From Rhodothermus marinus DSM 4252 (GTDB lineage Bacteria; Bacteroidota; Rhodothermia; Rhodothermales; Rhodothermaceae), in contig NC_013501.1 of the NCBI RefSeq assembly GCF_000024845.1, positions 1,244,001-1,308,000 on the forward strand: DNA of 64,000 nt. Direction: 5' to 3'. Of the stretch, positions 1-8,812 are shown piece by piece. The position numbers and the translations under genes are program-made. Below the pieces are notes generated by a model. That model ran no database searches, was not told the origin of the DNA, and saw only the letters and a list, made by a program, of their open reading frames with translations. Position 1 is the first letter of the stretch, and every line of letters starts with the position of its first letter.

Positions 1-356
1 ACAAGGGCATCATCCGCTATCGCCTGGCCGAAACCTACCTGATCGCCGCCGAAGCCTACATGCGCCTGGGCGATCAGGCCAAAGCGCTCGAATACATTAA
101 CCCGCTGAGGCGGCGGGCCGGTGTACCCGACCTGACCGAACTCAACGAGGACATTCTGCTCGAAGAGCATGCCCGCGAACTGGCCTTCGAACAGGACCGG
201 TGGTTTACACTCAAGCGCATGGGACGCCTGGTGCAGCACGTGCGCCAGTACAATCCGGATGCGGCACCCAATATCAAAGACTGTCATGTAAACATGCCCA
301 TTCCGCAGGAATTTGTGGACCTGACGGGCTTCCCGCAGAATGACTGCTATCGCTGA
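1..356 (+). CDS. SusD/RagB-family outer-membrane glycan-binding protein, C-terminal fragment
   Basis: The reading frame is open from base 3 to a TGA at 354-356, so only about the last 117 residues are present. The visible part reads RLAETYLIAAEAYMRLGD followed by INPLRRRAGVPDL and an ELAFEQDRWFTLKRMGRL segment. This order (TPR-like 'LAETYLIAAEAY', then 'N.(I/L)R.RAG', then 'EE..REL.FE..RW..LKR') is the usual C-terminus of SusD/RagB surface lipoproteins, which bind oligosaccharides beside a SusC TonB receptor. The adjacent GH67 and GH3 genes point to xylan-derived oligosaccharides. The N-terminus and the expected SusC partner lie outside the window. Confidence 0.85.
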   Translation, partial: KGIIRYRLAETYLIAAEAYMRLGDQAKALEYINPLRRRAGVPDLTELNEDILLEEHARELAFEQDRWFTLKRMGRLVQHVRQYNPDAAPNIKDCHVNMPIPQEFVDLTGFPQNDCYR

Positions 357-373
357 GCGATCGTAGCGCGCGA

Positions 374-423
374 CAGGACGGGGTACCGCTCGAAGCGCCG
401 ACTTCGGGTGGTGCCCCGTCCTG
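374..423 (+). terminator. Hairpin after the susD-like gene
   Basis: The arms CAGGACGGGG (374-383) and CCCCGTCCTG (414-423) pair perfectly, and further pairs extend inward. There is no T run afterwards, so it may be a weak terminator or an mRNA-stabilising 3' end that lets some transcription pass into the GH67 gene. Confidence 0.45.
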
Positions 424-489
424 CTATCTCTGACAAACAAGGGGGCTTATTTTACCCCGTACCCTTCGGGACCATTTTGCAACAGCACC

Positions 490-2670
490 ATGCATCGGTT
501 GATTTTATGGATCCTTCTGCTGGCAGGCATTGGCTTCTGGAGCCGGCCAGGCGTGGCGGAAGACGGCTATCAGCTCTGGTTGCGCTACGTGCGCATCGAG
601 GATGAAGCGCTCCGACAACGCTACCTGCAACAGTTCCGAGCGCTTCACTTGGAGGCCACCTCGCCTACGCTCGAAATCGTTCAGGAGGAGCTCCGGCGCG
701 GCCTGCAGGGATTGCTCGGCACGTCGATTCCATCGGTGGACCGGGTCGAAGAAGGGGTGCTGCTGGTCGGCACACCGGCTTCTTGCCCGACCGTCGCGGC
801 GCTGGGGCTGGAGGCGGAGCTGCAGGCGCTGGGCGACGAAGGGTTCCTGCTCCGAACCATGACGGTAGAAGGACACCGCGCCACGGTACTGGCCGCTGCA
901 AGCGATGTGGGCGTGCTCTACGGTGCTTTTCATCTGCTGCGCCTGCTTCAGACGCACCGGCCGATCGATTCGCTGAATGTTCGCGAAGCGCCCCGCGTGC
1001 GGCTGCGCGTGCTCAACCACTGGGACAACCTCGATCGCACCGTCGAACGCGGCTATGCCGGCTTTTCGCTCTGGGACTGGTTCAAACTCCCGGACTACAT
1101 CGACCCGCGCTACCGCGACTATGCCCGCGCCAACGCTTCGCTGGGCATCAACGGCACGGTGCTGACCAACGTCAACGCCGACGCGCGGGTGCTTTTGCCG
1201 GAATTTCTGGAAAAGGTGGCGGCGCTGGCCGACATCTTCCGGCCCTACGGTATCCGGGTGTACCTGACGGCGCGTTTCAGTGCCCCCATCGAAATCGGGG
1301 GACTCGACACGGCCGATCCGCTCGATCCCGACGTCCGGGCCTGGTGGCGGGAAAAGGTGGCGGAAATCTATCGCTACATTCCGGACTTCGGGGGCTTTCT
1401 GGTGAAGGCCAACTCCGAAGGCCAGCCGGGGCCCCAGGATTACGGCCGCACGCACGCCGACGGGGCCAACATGCTGGCCGAAGCGCTCGCGCCCTACGGC
1501 GGCGTGGTCATGTGGCGGGCGTTCGTCTACGCACCGGAGGCCGAAGACCGGGTCAAGCAGGCCTACGACGAATTTGTGCCGCTGGACGGACAGTTTCGCG
1601 AAAACGTACTGATTCAGGTCAAAAACGGGCCGCTCGATTTCCAGCCGCGCGAGCCGTTTCATCCGCTTTTCGGCGCCATGCCGCGGACGCCGCTCATGAT
1701 GGAATTCCAGATCACCAAAGAATACCTGGGCTTCTCGACGCACCTGGCCTATCTGGGAACGCTGTGGGAAGAGGTCCTGCAGGCCGACACGTACGCCCGG
1801 GGCGAGGGCTCGACGGTGGCCCGCGTGATCGACGGCAGCCTCTTCGGCCGCGAGCTGACCGGCATGGCCGGCGTGGCCAACATCGGCACCGACCGCAACT
1901 GGTGCGGCAGCATCTTCGATCAGGCCAACTGGTATGCCTTCGGGCGCCTGGCGTGGAATCCGGACCTGCGGGCCGACTCGATTGCCGAGGAGTGGATCCG
2001 CATGACCTTCACGAACGACCCGCGCTTCGTCGCACCGGTCAAACAGATGATGCTTGAGTCGCGCGAGGCCGTCGTCAACTACATGACGCCGCTTGGACTG
2101 GCCCACCTGATGGGTCCCGGCCACCATTACGGCCCGGCGCCCTGGTTCGATCAGGCGCCACGTCCCGACTGGAACAACACCTATTACCACCGGGCCGACA
2201 CGCTGGGGATCGGCTTCGACCGGACGGCAACAGGCAGCAACGCGGTGGCCCAGTACTTTTCACCCCTGCGGGAAATTTTTGGCAGCCTGGAGCGCTGTCC
2301 GGAAAAATATCTGCTGTGGTTTCATCACGTACCGTGGGACTACCGAATGCGCTCCGGTCGCACGCTCTGGGAGGAGCTGGTCGATCACTACTACCAGGGC
2401 GTCGAGACGGTCCGGCGCTGGCAGTCGCTCTGGAAGTCGCTCCGGGCGTTTGTCGATCCGGAGCGCTTCGAGCAGATCGCCACGTTTCTGCGCATTCAGG
2501 AAAAAGAAGCCGTCTGGTGGCGCGATGCCTGCGTGCTGTATTTCCAGACGTTCAGCCGGCGCCCGATTCCGGCCGGCTACGAGCAGCCCGCCCACACGCT
2601 GGACTACTACATCGAACTGCAACGCAAACTTCAACGATTCCCCATGCCGGGGCACTGGGTCGGACGATAG
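490..2670 (+). CDS. aguA: GH67 alpha-glucuronidase (secreted or periplasmic)
   Basis: The 726-residue protein starts with a signal peptide (about residues 1-23), then EDGYQLWLRY, the standard N-terminus of GH67 enzymes. GH67 removes 4-O-methyl-glucuronic acid from the non-reducing end of xylo-oligosaccharides (EC 3.2.1.139). The catalytic constellation is recognisable: E310 in KANSEGQPGP (general acid) and D383 in GPLDFQ plus E411 in ITKEYLG (the paired base residues). Their spacing matches the E292/D365/E393 set described for the Cellvibrio enzyme. Length is normal for the family. It sits between a SusD-like gene and two GH3 genes, which suggests a glucuronoxylan operon. The ATG at 490 is the only start that keeps the signal peptide; no strong Shine-Dalgarno is seen, as is common in Bacteroidota. 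Confidence 0.95.
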   Translation: MHRLILWILLLAGIGFWSRPGVAEDGYQLWLRYVRIEDEALRQRYLQQFRALHLEATSPTLEIVQEELRRGLQGLLGTSIPSVDRVEEGVLLVGTPASCPTVAALGLEAELQALGDEGFLLRTMTVEGHRATVLAAASDVGVLYGAFHLLRLLQTHRPIDSLNVREAPRVRLRVLNHWDNLDRTVERGYAGFSLWDWFKLPDYIDPRYRDYARANASLGINGTVLTNVNADARVLLPEFLEKVAALADIFRPYGIRVYLTARFSAPIEIGGLDTADPLDPDVRAWWREKVAEIYRYIPDFGGFLVKANSEGQPGPQDYGRTHADGANMLAEALAPYGGVVMWRAFVYAPEAEDRVKQAYDEFVPLDGQFRENVLIQVKNGPLDFQPREPFHPLFGAMPRTPLMMEFQITKEYLGFSTHLAYLGTLWEEVLQADTYARGEGSTVARVIDGSLFGRELTGMAGVANIGTDRNWCGSIFDQANWYAFGRLAWNPDLRADSIAEEWIRMTFTNDPRFVAPVKQMMLESREAVVNYMTPLGLAHLMGPGHHYGPAPWFDQAPRPDWNNTYYHRADTLGIGFDRTATGSNAVAQYFSPLREIFGSLERCPEKYLLWFHHVPWDYRMRSGRTLWEELVDHYYQGVETVRRWQSLWKSLRAFVDPERFEQIATFLRIQEKEAVWWRDACVLYFQTFSRRPIPAGYEQPAHTLDYYIELQRKLQRFPMPGHWVGR

Positions 2671-2733
2671 GGAATTGTCCGAGTCGATGTGTCTCAGACA
2701 GTGAACGCCTGTTCTAATCGGCCCGCCTTACCG

Positions 2734-5112
2734 ATGCGTTTGGGAATTGTCTTCCTGTTGCTGCTCTGGAGCTGCGCCGCATGGGCGCAGGAGCGACCGG
2801 CGTATCTGGACCCGACGCTTCCCATCGAAGTGCGCGTCGAGGACCTGCTCGGCCGCATGACGCTCGAAGAAAAAGTCGCCCAGATGCTGAGTATGCGACA
2901 GACGAAGCGGTTGATCGTCGACGAGCAGAATCGCTTCGATCCGAGCCGGGCGCCGGAATGGTTCAAACTGGGCATTGGCCGCATCGAGCGGCCGAGCGAG
3001 TATTTCCAGACGGCGCGCGAGGCGGCCGCCTTCACCAACGCCATCCAGCGCTGGGTCAGAGAAAACACACGGCTGGGGATCCCGGTGATCTTTCACGAAG
3101 AGGCGTTGCACGGTCTGCGTGCGGCCGAAGCCACAAGCTATCCGCAGGCGATTGCGCTGGCGAGCACGTGGAATCCGGCGCTGGTGGAGCGGGTCTACGG
3201 GCGGATTGCGCGGGAGGTGCGGGCGCGCGGGGTGCATCAGGTGCTGGCGCCGGTGGTGGACGTGGGTCGGGAGCCGCGCTGGGGTCGGATCGAGGAGACC
3301 TTTGGGGAGGATCCGTACCTGGTGGCGGAGATGGGGAAGGCGGCCGTGTGGGGGTTGCAGGGCCGTCGGGTTCCGCCGGTGGGACCGGGTCATGTGATTG
3401 CGACGCTGAAGCACATGGCGGGTCATGGTCAGCCGGAGAGTGGGATCAACGTGGCGCCGGTGTTTTTCGGGGAGCGTCATTTGCGGGAGGTGTTTTTGTA
3501 TCCGTTTCGGGAGGCGGTGGAGAAGGCGCATGCGCTGAGTGTGATGGCTTCGTACAATGAGATTGACGGGATACCGTCGCATGCGAACGCGTGGATGTTG
3601 CGGGATGTGTTGCGGGGCGAGTGGGGCTTCCGCGGCGTCATCGTCTCCGACTGGCATGGCATTCCTCAGCTGATTACCCGTCATCATGTAGCCGAAAACC
3701 TGGAGGAAGCCGCCCGTCTGGCCCTTCAGGCTACCGTAGATGTGGAATTGCCCGACTACGAAGCCTACGCGACGCTGGTCGATCAGGTGCGTCGGGGACT
3801 GATTCCGGAGTTGGCGGTTGACGAGGCGGTTCGTCGGTTATTATGGGCAAAGTTTGCAGTGGGATTGTTTGACGGGGAGCCGTATGTGGACGAGGCGGAG
3901 GCTTCGCGGGTGAACGCGTCGGAGGAGGATCGGGCGCTGGCGTTGGAGGCGGCGCGCGAGGCGATCATTTTGTTGAAGAACGACGGGTTGTTGCCGTTGG
4001 AGGCGGGTCGTTTGGATCGGGTGGCGGTGATTGGGCCGCATGCGGGGGAGGTGTTGCTGGGGGGATATTCGGGGCGTCCGCGTTACACGGTGAGCATACT
4101 GGAGGGGTTGCGTGAGCGGTTGCGTGGGGAGGCGGAGGTGTTGTATGCGGAGGGAGTTCGGATCACGGAAGACTCGGTCTTCACCGACGAACCCCAGCCG
4201 CACCTCGGCGGCACATGGGCCCGGCAGCGCAATGCTGCACATCGCGTTGTGTTCACGCCGCCCGAGGCGAACCGGTCGCGCATCGAAGAGGCGGTCGCGC
4301 TGGCCCGCACGAGCGATGTAGTGGTGCTGGTCGTGGGTGGTAATGAGCAGACCGCCCGTGAGGCTTATGCGCCGTATCATCTTGGAGATCGTTTGTCGTT
4401 GCGGTTGCCGGGTCAGCAGGAGGAGTTGGTGAAGGCGGTGTTGGCGACGGGTGTGCCGGTGGTGCTGGTGGTGATTGGAGGTCGGCCGTACGTGATCACG
4501 GAGTTAGTGGACCGGGTGGGGGCGATCGTGTGGGGCTGGTATCTGGGTCAGGAGACGGGTCGTGCGGTGGCGGAGGTGTTGCTGGGGGATTACAATCCGG
4601 CGGGCCGTTTGCCGATCACGATACCGCGTCACGAGGGGCAGCTTCCGGCCTATTACAGTCACAAGCCGAGCAAGGAATTGGACTACGTGGACGGTACGAG
4701 TCGGCCGCTTTTCCCGTTCGGGTATGGTTTGTCGTACACGCGTTTTGCGTATCGGAGTGTTCGGTTGGAGCCGGATCGGGTGGGGGGATGTGGAGTGGTT
4801 CGGGTGCTGGTGGAGTTGGAGAACGTGGGGGATCGTGCCGGGGATGAGGTGGTGCAGGTGTATGTTCGGGATCGGGTGAGCAGTGTGGCGCGACCGGTGA
4901 AGGAGTTGAAGGGATTTCGTCGGGTGCATTTGGGGCCGGGGGAGCGGAAGGTAGTGGAGATTGAGCTGGGGCCGGAGGCGTTTGCGTTTTACGGCTTGGA
5001 GATGGAGCGGGTGGTGGAGGCGGGGTGGTTTGATGTGCTGGTGGGGGGTAATTCGGAGGAGTTGATCAGCGTGCCCCTGGAAATCACCGAGGGCTGTAAC
5101 CTGGGACGATAG
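2734..5112 (+). CDS. GH3 beta-xylosidase/beta-glucosidase, copy 1
   Basis: This is a secreted GH3 exo-glycosidase of about 792 residues. The start at ATG 2734 gives a direct signal peptide (MRLGIVFLLLLWSCAAWAQ); a GTG at 2689 would add 15 unlikely residues. The nucleophile is D306 in the VIVSDWHG motif. The acid/base is probably the Glu in the GGNEQTAREAY stretch, just before GDRLSLRLPGQQ. An (alpha/beta)8 barrel, an alpha/beta sandwich and a C-terminal fibronectin-III-like domain follow in order. Substrate is inferred: beside a GH67 enzyme, xylo-oligosaccharides are most likely. It is a tandem near-duplicate of the next gene. Large tracts use TTG and T-ending codons unlike the neighbouring DNA, while divergent patches (about 3620-3780 and 4165-4375) use ordinary C/G-ending codons. 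Confidence 0.92.
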   Translation: MRLGIVFLLLLWSCAAWAQERPAYLDPTLPIEVRVEDLLGRMTLEEKVAQMLSMRQTKRLIVDEQNRFDPSRAPEWFKLGIGRIERPSEYFQTAREAAAFTNAIQRWVRENTRLGIPVIFHEEALHGLRAAEATSYPQAIALASTWNPALVERVYGRIAREVRARGVHQVLAPVVDVGREPRWGRIEETFGEDPYLVAEMGKAAVWGLQGRRVPPVGPGHVIATLKHMAGHGQPESGINVAPVFFGERHLREVFLYPFREAVEKAHALSVMASYNEIDGIPSHANAWMLRDVLRGEWGFRGVIVSDWHGIPQLITRHHVAENLEEAARLALQATVDVELPDYEAYATLVDQVRRGLIPELAVDEAVRRLLWAKFAVGLFDGEPYVDEAEASRVNASEEDRALALEAAREAIILLKNDGLLPLEAGRLDRVAVIGPHAGEVLLGGYSGRPRYTVSILEGLRERLRGEAEVLYAEGVRITEDSVFTDEPQPHLGGTWARQRNAAHRVVFTPPEANRSRIEEAVALARTSDVVVLVVGGNEQTAREAYAPYHLGDRLSLRLPGQQEELVKAVLATGVPVVLVVIGGRPYVITELVDRVGAIVWGWYLGQETGRAVAEVLLGDYNPAGRLPITIPRHEGQLPAYYSHKPSKELDYVDGTSRPLFPFGYGLSYTRFAYRSVRLEPDRVGGCGVVRVLVELENVGDRAGDEVVQVYVRDRVSSVARPVKELKGFRRVHLGPGERKVVEIELGPEAFAFYGLEMERVVEAGWFDVLVGGNSEELISVPLEITEGCNLGR

Positions 5113-5141
5113 TTGTTTCTGCAAACCAACTACGGAAAACG

Positions 5142-7526
5142 ATGAGGCAGGTTCTTGTTTTTCTTGGCATAATGCTTTTGCTGCATCTGAAAGCTGCAGC
5201 GCAGGAGCGACCGGCGTATCTGGACCCGACGCTTCCCATCGAAGTGCGCGTCGAGGACCTGCTTGGCCGCATGACGCTCGAAGAAAAAGTCGCCCAGATG
5301 CTGAGCATGTGGCAGACGAAGCGGTTGATCGTCGACGAGCAGAATCGCTTCGATCCGAGCCGGGCGCCGGAATGGTTCAAACTGGGCATTGGCCGCATCG
5401 AGCGGCCGAGCGAGTATTTCCAGACGGCGCGCGAGGCGGCCGCTTTCACCAACGCCATCCAGCGCTGGGTCAGAGAAAACACACGACTGGGCATCCCCGT
5501 GCTTTTCCACGAGGAAGCCCTCCACGGCATTCAGGCCTATGAGGCGACCAGTTATCCGCAGGCGATTGCGTTGGCGAGCACGTGGAATCCGGCGCTGGTG
5601 GAGCGGGTCTACGGGCGGATTGCGCGGGAGGTGCGGGCGCGCGGGGTGCATCAGGTGCTGGCGCCGGTGGTGGACGTGGGTCGGGAGCCGCGCTGGGGTC
5701 GAATCGAGGAGACCTTTGGGGAGGATCCGTACCTGGTGGCGGAGATGGGGAAGGCGGCCGTGTGGGGGTTGCAGGGCCGTCGGGTTCCGCCGGTGGGACC
5801 GGGTCATGTGATTGCGACGCTGAAGCACATGACGGGTCATGGTCAGCCGGAGAGCGGGATCAACGTGGCGCCGGTGTTTTTCGGGGAGCGTCATTTGCGG
5901 GAGGTGTTTTTGTATCCGTTTCGGGAGGCGGTGGAGAAGGCGCATGCGCTGAGTGTGATGGCTTCGTACAATGAGGTGGACGGGATACCGTCGCATGTGA
6001 ACGCGTGGATGTTGCGGGATGTGTTGCGGGGCGAGTGGGGCTTCCGCGGCGTCATCGTCTCCGACTGGTTTGCGATTCGTCAGCTCATCACGAAGCATCA
6101 TGTAGCAGCCGACGAGGCCGAAGCAGCGCGGCGGGCGCTGGCCGCCACGGTGGACATCGAACTCCCGGACTACGATGTGTACCCGGTATTGCTGGAGCAG
6201 GTAAAAAAGGGGTTGATTCCGGAGTCGGCGATAGACGAGGCGGTTCGTCGGTTGTTGTGGGCGAAGTTTGCGGTGGGATTGTTTGACGGGGAGCCGTATG
6301 TGGACGAGGCGGAGGCTTCGCGGGTGAACGCCTCGGAGGAGGATCGGGCGCTGGCGTTGGAGGCGGCGCGCGAGGCGATCATTTTGTTGAAGAACGACGG
6401 GTTGTTGCCGTTGGAGGCGGGTCGGTTGGATCGGGTGGCGGTGATTGGGCCGCATGCGGGGGAGGTGTTGCTGGGGGGATATTCGGGGCGTCCGCGTTAC
6501 ACGGTGAGCATACTGGAGGGGTTGCGTGAGCGGTTGCGTGGGGAGGCGGAGGTGTTGTATGCGGAGGGGGTTCGGATCACGGAAGACTCGGTCTTCACCG
6601 ACGAACCCCAGCCGCACCTCGGAGGCGAGCGCGCCTATCCGCGCTGGGTGGCCGACACGGTGGTCTGGACCGATCCGGAATCCAACCGCCGACGCATCGA
6701 GGAGGCGGTCGCGCTGGCCCGTCGGAGTGATGTGGCGATTCTGGTGGTTGGCGGCAACGAGCAGACTTCGCGTGAGGCCTGGGCGGTGAACCATCTTGGA
6801 GATCGTTTGTCGTTGCGGTTGCCGGGTCAGCAGGAGGAGTTGGTGAAGGCGGTGTTGGCGACGGGAGTGCCGGTGGTGCTGGTGGTGATTGGCGGGCAGC
6901 CGTACGTGATCACGGAGTTAGTGGACCGGGTGGGGGCGATCGTGTGGGGCTGGTATCTGGGTCAGGAGACGGGTCGTGCGGTGGCGGAGGTGTTGCTGGG
7001 GGATTACAATCCGGCGGGCCGTTTGCCGATCACGATACCGCGTCACGAGGGGCAGCTTCCGGCCTATTACAGTCACAAGCCGAGCAAGGAGTTGGACTAC
7101 GTGGACGGTACGAGTCGGCCGCTTTTCCCGTTCGGGTATGGTTTGTCGTACACGCGTTTTGCGTATCGGAGTGTTCGGTTGGAGCCGGATCGGGTGGGGG
7201 GATGTGGAGTGGTTCGGGTGCTGGTGGAGTTGGAGAACGTGGGGGATCGTGCCGGGGATGAGGTGGTGCAGGTGTATGTTCGGGATCGGGTGAGCAGTGT
7301 GGCGCGACCGGTGAAGGAGTTGAAGGGATTTCGTCGGGTGCATTTGGGGCCGGGGGAGCGGAAGGTAGTGGAGATTGAGCTGGGGCCGGAGGCGTTTGCG
7401 TTTTACGGCTTGGAGATGGAGCGGGTGGTGGAGGCGGGGTGGTTTGATGTGCTGGTGGGGGGTAATTCGGAGGAGTTGATCAGCGTGCCCCTGGAAATCA
7501 CCGAAGACTGCAATCTGGGGCCCTGA
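5142..7526 (+). CDS. GH3 beta-xylosidase/beta-glucosidase, copy 2
   Basis: The 794-residue paralogue begins 29 bases after copy 1 and has its own different signal peptide (MRQVLVFLGIMLLLHLKAAAQ). From ERPAYLDPTLP onward it is nearly identical to copy 1 in protein and DNA. Nucleophile D308 lies in VIVSDWFAI. Differences cluster in the segment after the nucleophile (about 6066-6230), around 5510-5550, and in the segment before the acid/base (about 6620-6790). These border the active site in GH3 folds, so the copies may differ in substrate or linkage preference. This is the last gene of the presumed xylan operon and is followed by an intrinsic terminator. Confidence 0.92.
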   Translation: MRQVLVFLGIMLLLHLKAAAQERPAYLDPTLPIEVRVEDLLGRMTLEEKVAQMLSMWQTKRLIVDEQNRFDPSRAPEWFKLGIGRIERPSEYFQTAREAAAFTNAIQRWVRENTRLGIPVLFHEEALHGIQAYEATSYPQAIALASTWNPALVERVYGRIAREVRARGVHQVLAPVVDVGREPRWGRIEETFGEDPYLVAEMGKAAVWGLQGRRVPPVGPGHVIATLKHMTGHGQPESGINVAPVFFGERHLREVFLYPFREAVEKAHALSVMASYNEVDGIPSHVNAWMLRDVLRGEWGFRGVIVSDWFAIRQLITKHHVAADEAEAARRALAATVDIELPDYDVYPVLLEQVKKGLIPESAIDEAVRRLLWAKFAVGLFDGEPYVDEAEASRVNASEEDRALALEAAREAIILLKNDGLLPLEAGRLDRVAVIGPHAGEVLLGGYSGRPRYTVSILEGLRERLRGEAEVLYAEGVRITEDSVFTDEPQPHLGGERAYPRWVADTVVWTDPESNRRRIEEAVALARRSDVAILVVGGNEQTSREAWAVNHLGDRLSLRLPGQQEELVKAVLATGVPVVLVVIGGQPYVITELVDRVGAIVWGWYLGQETGRAVAEVLLGDYNPAGRLPITIPRHEGQLPAYYSHKPSKELDYVDGTSRPLFPFGYGLSYTRFAYRSVRLEPDRVGGCGVVRVLVELENVGDRAGDEVVQVYVRDRVSSVARPVKELKGFRRVHLGPGERKVVEIELGPEAFAFYGLEMERVVEAGWFDVLVGGNSEELISVPLEITEDCNLGP

Positions 7527-7550
7527 GGTCCGGCTGCGCGGCCCCGGTAG

Positions 7551-7591
7551 CAGGGTCGGTTTCCCGTCCGGGAGGCCGACCCTGTTTTTTT
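7551..7591 (+). terminator. Rho-independent terminator of the xylan operon
   Basis: The arms CAGGGTCGG (7551-7559) and CCGACCCTG (7576-7584) form a perfect 9-bp stem followed directly by seven Ts. Confidence 0.9.
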
Positions 7592-7669
7592 ACGCGCGCT
7601 GCAAGTTCTGGCATGAACTTGCGGGCGAAGCCGTCGTTTGCCGGCGCGGTCTGAACACGGCGTGCTTCG

Positions 7670-8290
7670 ATGGAGGCCTGGTTCGCATCGCCCTGGGGTG
7701 CCCTGTTGATCTTCGGATTGCGGATCGTCGACGTATCGATGTCGATGATCCGCATGATTCTGGCCGTACGCGGCTATCGGGGCCGGGCGGCGGTGATCGG
7801 CTTTTTCGAGGTGCTCGTCTGGCTGATGGCCGTCGGCCAGGCGCTGCAGCATCTGCATTCCATCTGGCATGTGCTGGGCTACGCGGCCGGATTTGCGACG
7901 GGCAACTATGTGGGCGTGTGGCTGGAGGAGCGGTTTGCCATCGGGCTGCGGGTGGTGCGGGCTATTTTCCGGAATGGTACGGAGCGTCGCGGGGCGCTGG
8001 CAGCCCAGCTGCTGCGTGAGCGTGGCTTTGGCGTGACGGAAGTGCAGGGGCGCGGCCGCGAAGATGTGGTCGAGATCCTGGATCTGATCGTCGAGCGACG
8101 GCACGTGCCGGAAGTGGTGCAGCTGCTTCGCCAGGTGGACCCGAACGTATTCATCAGTATCGAGGAAGTACGCGCCATTCAGGGGGGCTATGTGCGGCCG
8201 GGTGGCCGCAAACTTCCCTTCCTGACGCGCCTTCAGACGCTGTCCTCCCGCTCGCGGATGCTGCTGGGCTGGCTGGTTCGGCGCCGCTGA
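7670..8290 (+). CDS. UPF0316 membrane protein (DUF5698 plus DUF2179)
   Basis: The 206-residue protein has about three hydrophobic segments in residues 1-75 (LLIFGLRIVDVSMSMIRMI and a GFFEVLVWLMAVGQAL stretch) typical of UPF0316. A soluble DUF2179-type C-domain follows (about 100-170, with DVVEILDLIVERRHVPEVVQLL). The molecular function of the family is not established. It is a single gene after the xylan-operon terminator and converges with the PAS gene. Confidence 0.8.
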   Translation: MEAWFASPWGALLIFGLRIVDVSMSMIRMILAVRGYRGRAAVIGFFEVLVWLMAVGQALQHLHSIWHVLGYAAGFATGNYVGVWLEERFAIGLRVVRAIFRNGTERRGALAAQLLRERGFGVTEVQGRGREDVVEILDLIVERRHVPEVVQLLRQVDPNVFISIEEVRAIQGGYVRPGGRKLPFLTRLQTLSSRSRMLLGWLVRRR

Positions 8291-8295
8291 GGCCG

Positions 8296-8685
8296 TCAGG
8301 CCTGCTGAAGCGGCTGCAGGAGCAGCAGGATGCCGCCCTGCTCGGCCAGCAGGTTGCGGGCGCGCACCTGGAACCACCGCCAGTGGCCACGTCCGGTCCG
8401 AAGTCGGAGCAGCCAGGAGGCCTGTTGCTTGCGCTGGCGGGTCATGGCGGCCAGATCGTGCCAGACCTGCTGCAGGTTGCGGCTGTGCACGTGCGTGAAA
8501 AAGCAGGGGTCGAGCGGTTGCCGGTCCGGGTATTCGAGCAGCATACGGGCGGCCGGAGTTATGTGCTGGATGTCGCTGTCCGCGTTGAGCAGCAGCATGG
8601 GAAGCCGGGGATCCAGCGTTTCTTGCTGCTGAAAGCGCTTCCGAATCGAGGAAGCCGATTTTGGCTTTATGATCTCCATGGGCAT
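8296..8685 (-). CDS. Stand-alone PAS-domain protein
   Basis: The 129-residue protein consists of little more than one PAS fold: LPMLLLNADSDIQHITPAARMLL, then HVHSRNLQQVWHDLA, then a WLLRLRTGRGHWRWFQVRARNLL strand pair. No kinase, cyclase or DNA-binding domain is attached, so it could be a sensory adaptor; the ligand is unknown. The start at ATG 8685 is chosen because AAGGAGG lies just upstream; a TTG at 8706 is in frame but overlaps this ribosome-binding site. It converges with the UPF0316 gene and diverges from the BtuF-fold gene. Confidence 0.65.
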   Translation of the reverse strand: MPMEIIKPKSASSIRKRFQQQETLDPRLPMLLLNADSDIQHITPAARMLLEYPDRQPLDPCFFTHVHSRNLQQVWHDLAAMTRQRKQQASWLLRLRTGRGHWRWFQVRARNLLAEQGGILLLLQPLQQA

Positions 8686-8812
8686 AGATGCGTCCCTCCT
8701 TACCAAACCATGCGCAGAGTTACGCAGTTAGAACGTACGACAAAGTCGGCGCCGACGCAAGCGCTTTCGGCTACGAACCGTGTGAAAAACATTCGGCCCA
8801 ACAGGTACCTTG

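Noticed and set aside
783..2057. Second plus-strand frame inside the GH67 gene
   Set aside because: It is an arginine/alanine/glycine-rich shadow without motifs, in a shifted frame of a verified gene.
505..2190. A 561-codon open frame antisense to the GH67 gene
   Set aside because: Long opposite-strand frames are common in GC-rich genes; its composition is low-complexity and the sense frame encodes a fully recognisable enzyme.
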